NCBI GenBank assembly: GCA_016763115.1
Contig: JAESUL010000208.1
Location: 1-9,899 of the forward strand
Length of the DNA stretch: 9,899 nt
Reading direction: 5' to 3'
Source of the DNA: Phycisphaerales bacterium
GTDB taxonomy: Bacteria; Planctomycetota; Phycisphaerae; Phycisphaerales; UBA1924
Shown: piece after piece, positions 5,761 through 9,899 of the stretch
How positions within the stretch are numbered: the stretch's first letter is position 1
How the letters are laid out: each line of letters starts with the position of its first letter
Notes under the pieces: model-generated
Seen by the model: the letters and a program-made list of their open reading frames with translations, nothing else
The model's database searches: none
What the model was told of the DNA's origin: nothing
Program-made: the position numbers and the translations under genes

Positions 5761-7335
5761 GTGCTTATTGTACTGCCAAGTCATCTCCGTGTCAGCGGCG
5801 TCACCACATGGGCGATGCGGGCGATCGACGCCTTGCGTTCTCGATCGGTCCATGCGGGGATCATTGCCCATACGAGAGTTGGTGAACCAATCCCGGATTT
5901 CCTCCGTCCTTATCTTGTTGCCGAGATTAAGGATGAGCACCCCATCGCGGAGTACAACGGGCGTATTGAAACGCTCATCCCCCACTATCGGCGGGCGATT
6001 GAGTCGGTGTACGCCCAGACCGATGCCCCGGTGGTGCTTGCTCCATGCCTGCACGGGGATTGCTTCGGTGTGATTGCGGCGCTGACCCAGTCGATCCCCG
6101 AAAAGATTCGGCTTGTGTCGTGGCTGCACGCGGACAATGGGTATGACCTTGGGGTCGGGACACATTACGAGTCAATAATTCATGGGTACGCGGCGGTGAG
6201 CCGCGAGCTCGGCGAGTCCTGCAAACGCCGACTCGTACACCGCGCAGCGGACATCACACATATTCGTCACTCGATCCCGGTCTCGGCGGATATTGAATCG
6301 GATGCAAGGGAGCCGTACTCGCGTTCGCGCCCAATTCGAATTGTGTATACCGGGCGGATCGAGGAGCACCAGAAACGGGTCAGTGCGTTGCCTTGGATCG
6401 CACGGCGGCTCCATACGCTCGGCATGGCGTACGAGTTTCGGATCGTCGGCAACGGCGAGGCGATGGATGAACTCCGCAAGAACACAAGGTCTCTGCCCAA
6501 CATCAAACTCGTCGGTGCGGTTGACCCCGACAAGGTCGCCGATTATCTGCGATGGGGCGATGCATGGGTGCTCGCCTCGCGGTATGAGGGGCAAAGCGTG
6601 GCGATGCTCGAAGCGATGAGTTGCGGGTGCGTGCCGATCGTTGCGCGTGTGCATTCCGGGGTTGGCGATGCGATTTCGCATGAAGAGAACGGGATTATTG
6701 TTGAAGCCCACGGGAACGACGATGGGGAAGTTGTTGGGCATGCGATCGGCAATGCGATTGCAGGTTGCGAGCCCGATCATCTCGGGATCATGCGCCGTAA
6801 GGGCATCGAGCATGTTCGCAAGCACCACTCGCCCAATGCGCATGGAGAGACCCTCGAATCACTTGTAAACAAGGTCCGATTGATGCCTGCGCGATTGTGG
6901 GCCGCGGATCGACCCGCGGCGTTTAGCAGTTCATCGGGGTCAGCTCGCGGATCAGGATCTACACCCGCCGACGGAAGCGAGCGGATGCGCAGCACGCTGC
7001 GGGCACTGGCGGGCAAGCGGATTGCGATCTACGGGGCGGGTCGGCATTCGATCGACCTGGCGGGGGAACTGAGCGGATTCGATGGCGAGATCTGCTGCGC
7101 CATTGATGACAACCCGCAACGATGGGGCGGCAAATTTTTGGGATGGGAAATTTGTTCGATCGATGATCTCGAACGGTTTGGCGTGAGCGATGTGGTGATA
7201 AGCAGTTGGATTCACGAGGACCAACTCGCGGCCCGGTGCGTCAAACGCTTGGCTGATTCGATCGGTGTGCATCGCTTGTACGCAGTGATTCAAGCTCCAA
7301 AGCCTCTTGAATCGTCAGAGCACGCGCGGGCGTGA
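5761..7335 (+). CDS. Family 4 glycosyltransferase (GT-B fold) with C-terminal Rossmann-like module
   Basis: 524 residues from the GTG at 5761. The N-terminal strand Leu-Ile-Val-Leu-Pro-Ser followed by Val-Ser-Gly-Val-Thr-Thr (11-16) is the usual GT4 acceptor-side start. The donor half begins at Tyr-Thr-Gly-Arg199 with Lys205, the diphosphate-contact pair, and Gly-Asn-Gly-Glu (230-233) follows. Glu276 and Glu284 form the GT4 E-x7-E motif in Arg-Tyr-Glu-Gly-Gln-Ser and Leu-Glu-Ala-Met-Ser-Cys-Gly. After a Ser/Gly-rich linker (386-409) comes a second domain (419-510): Ile-Tyr-Gly-Ala-Gly-Arg-His-Ser (423-430), Ile-Asp-Asp-Asn-Pro (448-452) and Asp-Val-Val-Ile-Ser-Ser (477-482), resembling PglD_N or the C-terminal domain of sugar C-methyltransferases. 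The frame is open far upstream, but that part is the antisense shadow of the GT2 gene; the GTG is where GT4 homology begins, with a weak GAGGG about 10 bases ahead. Its 3' end overlaps the convergent GT2 by 95 bases. Likely cytoplasmic retaining transferase; sugar unknown. Confidence 0.87.
   Translation: MLIVLPSHLRVSGVTTWAMRAIDALRSRSVHAGIIAHTRVGEPIPDFLRPYLVAEIKDEHPIAEYNGRIETLIPHYRRAIESVYAQTDAPVVLAPCLHGDCFGVIAALTQSIPEKIRLVSWLHADNGYDLGVGTHYESIIHGYAAVSRELGESCKRRLVHRAADITHIRHSIPVSADIESDAREPYSRSRPIRIVYTGRIEEHQKRVSALPWIARRLHTLGMAYEFRIVGNGEAMDELRKNTRSLPNIKLVGAVDPDKVADYLRWGDAWVLASRYEGQSVAMLEAMSCGCVPIVARVHSGVGDAISHEENGIIVEAHGNDDGEVVGHAIGNAIAGCEPDHLGIMRRKGIEHVRKHHSPNAHGETLESLVNKVRLMPARLWAADRPAAFSSSSGSARGSGSTPADGSERMRSTLRALAGKRIAIYGAGRHSIDLAGELSGFDGEICCAIDDNPQRWGGKFLGWEICSIDDLERFGVSDVVISSWIHEDQLAARCVKRLADSIGVHRLYAVIQAPKPLESSEHARA
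7241..7335. other. 95-bp antisense overlap of two convergent glycosyltransferase genes
   Basis: The GT4 gene on the plus strand stops with TGA at 7333-7335, and the GT2 gene on the minus strand stops with TGA at 7243-7241, so the last ~31 codons of each are read from opposite strands of the same DNA. The overlap covers part of the Rossmann-like module of the GT4 protein and only the tail beyond the corresponding module of the GT2 protein. There is no room for a separate bidirectional terminator between them. Confidence 0.85.
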
Positions 7336-8590
7336 TCGCGGCAAGCCGATGCAGGATTGCACCGGAGTCATCCGGCGTGACCAGCACGATATCGGTGGGC
7401 GTCAATGATTGATGTTCAATCTGGTCGTGGAGACCGATATTGCAATCAGGGTTGTCGTCGATGACGCAAACCTTTGTGCCCGAGCATTCCGCTTGGACGA
7501 GAACTCGCTGTCCGTTTTTTCCAAGCCCGTACACAACCAAACGACCGGCCCCTGGAACCAATCGCCGCGCGTTCATCAAAGCCAACGCCCAACGATTGAT
7601 CCCCCACTGCTCGACCTCGGCGAGCAACCGATCGAGTAGCGCGCCGGGCAGTAGCGATGACGCGAGTGCTTGTTGTACATGATCTGCGTGATGTGCGAGT
7701 TGGGTTTCATTGATTGCGTTGCGACGGCAAACCTGCCATCGCAGCGAGCCGAGCACCGCCACAAAATCTTCGTCTCGTAAACTCCCGAGATCCGTATAAA
7801 TCTCACTCGCCATGCTGATCTCGCTCGAAGCAATGCAAGCGGCCCATGATCGCAGCTTCCATGAATGGGCGTGATCAGAACTCCCATGTTTGCGTATCAT
7901 GTCGAGCCCGCACGCATAGACGCAACGAATATTCGACGACAAACTCATCGGCGTACACCAGTACGACGCGAGCAGATCAGGAACAATCGACCACAAATCG
8001 TCGCTTCCTTTGTGCGCACAGACCACACGCATCAGCATGTCCCAGTCCTCGAACGCTTCAAGTTTATCGTCAAAGAGAAGCCCGTCGCGTACGATTCGTT
8101 CGAGTGAAACCCTCCTGTGCAGGATCGACATGATCGGCGGGCAATCCATCGACAAGAATGCTTCACGAGTGAGAACTCGGCGGGAGGGAACGAATGCAGG
8201 GAGTATTGGAGAACCGCTTGTGTTGACATACCGGCACCCGCAAATCACGCCGCACGCTCCGCCCGCTGCGAGTCGTATCATCCGCTCAAAGTAGGATGGA
8301 TCGATCGTGTCGTCGGCATCCAGAAAACAAACATGAGTAGAATCCGACACCCGAAACCCGTGATTTCGAGCACTCGAAACCCCCGCGTGCTCCTGATAGT
8401 GAATAGAAATCCGTGGATCACTGATCGCGTGAACAGTTGTTGCGGATTTGTCTTCGCTCCCGTCGTCGATCACAATCGCTCGCCATCGTGTTTCTGTTTG
8501 ATCTAGCAACGAATGCAACGCACGACCGATGGTGCCATGGGAATTGCGCATCGGGATAATGACATCAACAAGCGGACGGTGCTGATTCAT
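7241..8590 (-). CDS. Family 2 glycosyltransferase (GT-A fold) with C-terminal Rossmann-like module
   Basis: 449 residues, from an ATG that overlaps the preceding gene's stop as ATGA, with GGAAG 7 bases upstream. The GT-A core is clear: Val-Asp-Val-Ile-Ile-Pro (8-13), Ile-Asp-Asp-Gly-Ser (41-45), Gly-Val-Ser-Ser-Ala-Arg-Asn (70-76), the metal site Asp91-Ala-Asp93-Asp94, and Glu181-Asp182-Trp-Asp184 for the presumed catalytic base. A helical stretch of ~120 residues follows. The C-terminal part (349-430) is a Rossmann-like module with Val-Tyr-Gly-Leu-Gly-Lys-Asn-Gly (353-360), Ile-Asp-Asp-Asn-Pro (377-381) and Asp-Ile-Val-Leu-Val-Thr (400-405), sharing layout with the module in the neighbouring GT4 and GT2 proteins. 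The last ~20 residues look unstructured and lie within the 95-base convergent overlap. Probably a cytoplasmic transferase that adds a sugar to the same glycan as the upstream GT2. Donor, linkage and the ligand of the extra module are unknown. Confidence 0.88.
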   Translation of the reverse strand: MNQHRPLVDVIIPMRNSHGTIGRALHSLLDQTETRWRAIVIDDGSEDKSATTVHAISDPRISIHYQEHAGVSSARNHGFRVSDSTHVCFLDADDTIDPSYFERMIRLAAGGACGVICGCRYVNTSGSPILPAFVPSRRVLTREAFLSMDCPPIMSILHRRVSLERIVRDGLLFDDKLEAFEDWDMLMRVVCAHKGSDDLWSIVPDLLASYWCTPMSLSSNIRCVYACGLDMIRKHGSSDHAHSWKLRSWAACIASSEISMASEIYTDLGSLRDEDFVAVLGSLRWQVCRRNAINETQLAHHADHVQQALASSLLPGALLDRLLAEVEQWGINRWALALMNARRLVPGAGRLVVYGLGKNGQRVLVQAECSGTKVCVIDDNPDCNIGLHDQIEHQSLTPTDIVLVTPDDSGAILHRLAAITPARALTIQEALELESLRTSDAHRSNQPSV

Positions 8591-9819
8591 CGTACTGCTT
8601 CCGGCGATCTATCAGCTTGCAACGAAAGCCGGATGACCTGGACACCACGCTCACGAACTTGTTGCGAGCGATCCCAGATTGCTTGCTCATAAAGGTCCGA
8701 CGCGATGACCACGGCTTCGTTTGATGCCAACGAATCGGGCATGGTATCTGGGTGAACAACCGTGAACTCTCCGAGCGTTGAACCGGCGCGGAAGTCATCG
8801 ACGATGCCGATGATCTGTACGCCGAGGGCATCGGTTTCTGCGATGATTCGGCGTGCAAAGTCACCCGCGCCCCAGAGAAAAATACGCTTTATACCCTTTG
8901 ATTCAAGCACAACTCGCCCTCGCTCGATGCGTGCTTGGCGATCATCATGCGCGGTTGCTGCGATCGGGTATCGCCAGCACGACCACATCCATGCCATCAG
9001 CGATTGGCGTGATGGGCCGTGGGATTGCATGTGGTGTTCGAGTTGTGATCGGGCAGATTCATTGCCGGCGGCAATGCGGGCAATGATGGATTCGATCTGC
9101 TCGATTTCTGTTCCCTCTGCATCACAGAGCTTTGCCCATGCGCTGAGCAATATCTTCGAGGTGTGCTGTGCTTGGAGATGATCGAGCCCGGGTTTGGAAT
9201 CACTTGCACGCACGCGGTGTGTGTAGAGCACTTGGTGCAATCCTCCGATTCCCGAATCTGCAAGACGAATCCAGAGGTCATAATCTTGTGCCCGCTCCAA
9301 CGACTCGTCGTATCCGCCAACACCCTGAACTGTTTTTTTGCGGAACATCATGGCGCCGTGGATAAAGGGATTCCATATCAATATTTTCCAGCGTGCCTCG
9401 CTGGCTGTTGATGGCGGCTGGTGGACAGAGACCTCTTGATCGTCCGCACCAACAATGCGTGTCCCCACCGCACAGGCGGCCAACTCTGGATGGCTTTTCA
9501 TGTACGCCGCCTGAACCGCGAGCCGATCGGGGTGCGACCAATCATCGCTGTCCATGCGTGCGATGAGATCATGCGAGGCGTTGCGCATGCCAACATTAAG
9601 TGCTTCGGGCAGGCTTGCACGAGGATGATGGATCACACGCACACGGCGATCGGCGAGTTCGTACGCGGCTGATCTTCGTCGAGTTTCGGTATCTGGGCCG
9701 TTGACGATGATGAGAAGTTCGAGATCAGTGTGGGTCTGCTGGAGAATCGACGCGATGGCATCATCGGCGTGGGCATTCCAGCGGTGGATCGGCAAGAGAA
9801 CAGAAATCGGATCAGGCAT
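8587..9819 (-). CDS. Family 2 glycosyltransferase (GT-A fold) with variant C-terminal Rossmann-like module
   Basis: 410 residues from the ATG at 9819. Motifs: Ile-Ser-Val-Leu-Leu-Pro (5-10), Leu-Pro-Glu-Ala-Leu-Asn (70-75), the metal site Asp90-Ser-Asp92-Asp93, Asn-Pro-Phe-Ile-His-Gly (150-155) followed by Gly-Gly-Tyr-Asp-Glu (168-172), and Gln178-Asp-Tyr-Asp181 near the presumed catalytic base. These are typical of bacterial polysaccharide GT2 enzymes. Residues 309-398 form a third copy of the Rossmann-like module: Leu-Trp-Gly-Ala-Gly-Asp-Phe-Ala (315-322) and Ile-Val-Asp-Asp-Phe (339-343), the usual Asn-Pro after the two Asp being replaced. An ATG two codons upstream (9825) has GGAG only 4 bases away and is a real alternative; a longer frame to 9876 has no fitting ribosome site and adds residues unlike the family. 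First gene of a two-gene operon with the GT2 at 7241-8590 (ATGA overlap). The ~80 bases to the right edge show no gene or convincing promoter. Confidence 0.87.
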   Translation of the reverse strand: MPDPISVLLPIHRWNAHADDAIASILQQTHTDLELLIIVNGPDTETRRRSAAYELADRRVRVIHHPRASLPEALNVGMRNASHDLIARMDSDDWSHPDRLAVQAAYMKSHPELAACAVGTRIVGADDQEVSVHQPPSTASEARWKILIWNPFIHGAMMFRKKTVQGVGGYDESLERAQDYDLWIRLADSGIGGLHQVLYTHRVRASDSKPGLDHLQAQHTSKILLSAWAKLCDAEGTEIEQIESIIARIAAGNESARSQLEHHMQSHGPSRQSLMAWMWSCWRYPIAATAHDDRQARIERGRVVLESKGIKRIFLWGAGDFARRIIAETDALGVQIIGIVDDFRAGSTLGEFTVVHPDTMPDSLASNEAVVIASDLYEQAIWDRSQQVRERGVQVIRLSLQADRSPEAVR

Positions 9820-9899
9820 ACACATCACGCTCCACAATACACTAGCATACACCGTCATGCACGCACCAAAGCACACTTATCCCGATGCTTCCGAGTTCG

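Noticed and set aside
7015..7546. Inverted duplication at DNA level giving the two tail-to-tail Rossmann-like modules
   Set aside because: Comparing the Gly-loop and Asp-Asp regions base by base shows only scattered matches dictated by the protein motif, so no recent inverted duplication is supported.

Overview
The window looks like a chromosomal segment from a planctomycete, most likely a Phycisphaerae-type marine lineage. The main clue is a small secreted protein (1925-2641) ending in a Pro-Ala-Pro-Gly motif, a short hydrophobic helix and four arginines, which is the planctomycete flavour of the PEP-CTERM sorting tail. Base composition is moderately GC-rich, genes are tightly packed, and GTG is probably used as a start more than once. 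This taxonomic call is inference; there is no marker gene such as rRNA in the window.

Layout. (1) 2-1840, plus strand: the C-terminal ~610 residues of a many-pass membrane protein of DUF2339 type, open at the left edge. (2) 1925-2641, minus strand: the PEP-CTERM-like secreted protein, with its own Rho-independent terminator (1864-1896) and a possible promoter near 2778-2807. (3) 5696 down to 2907, minus strand: a three-gene overlapping operon in the order GT2 glycosyltransferase, class I SAM methyltransferase, Fe(II)/2-oxoglutarate oxygenase. Its junctions are an 8-base overlap and an ATGA overlap. (4) 5761-7335, plus strand: a GT4 (GT-B fold) glycosyltransferase, divergent from the operon across about 64 bp. 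(5) 9819 down to 7241, minus strand: two more GT2 glycosyltransferases joined by an ATGA overlap; the second converges on the GT4 gene and overlaps it tail-to-tail by 95 bp.

Taken together, 2907-9819 is a glycan assembly and decoration locus (exopolysaccharide, O-antigen-like polymer or glycoprotein glycan): four glycosyltransferases plus two tailoring enzymes. No polymerase, flippase, initiating transferase or sugar-nucleotide enzyme lies inside the window. PEP-CTERM proteins are known to co-occur with exopolysaccharide systems, so its proximity is suggestive, but these proteins are numerous in such genomes.

The most unusual observation is that three adjacent glycosyltransferases of two unrelated folds (one GT-B, two GT-A) each end in a similar ~80-90 residue Rossmann-like module with a Gly-rich loop followed by an Asp-Asp strand end. 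It resembles the N-terminal domain of PglD/NeuD acyltransferases or the C-terminal domain of sugar C-methyltransferases. Two of these modules lie tail-to-tail in the convergent, overlapping gene pair.
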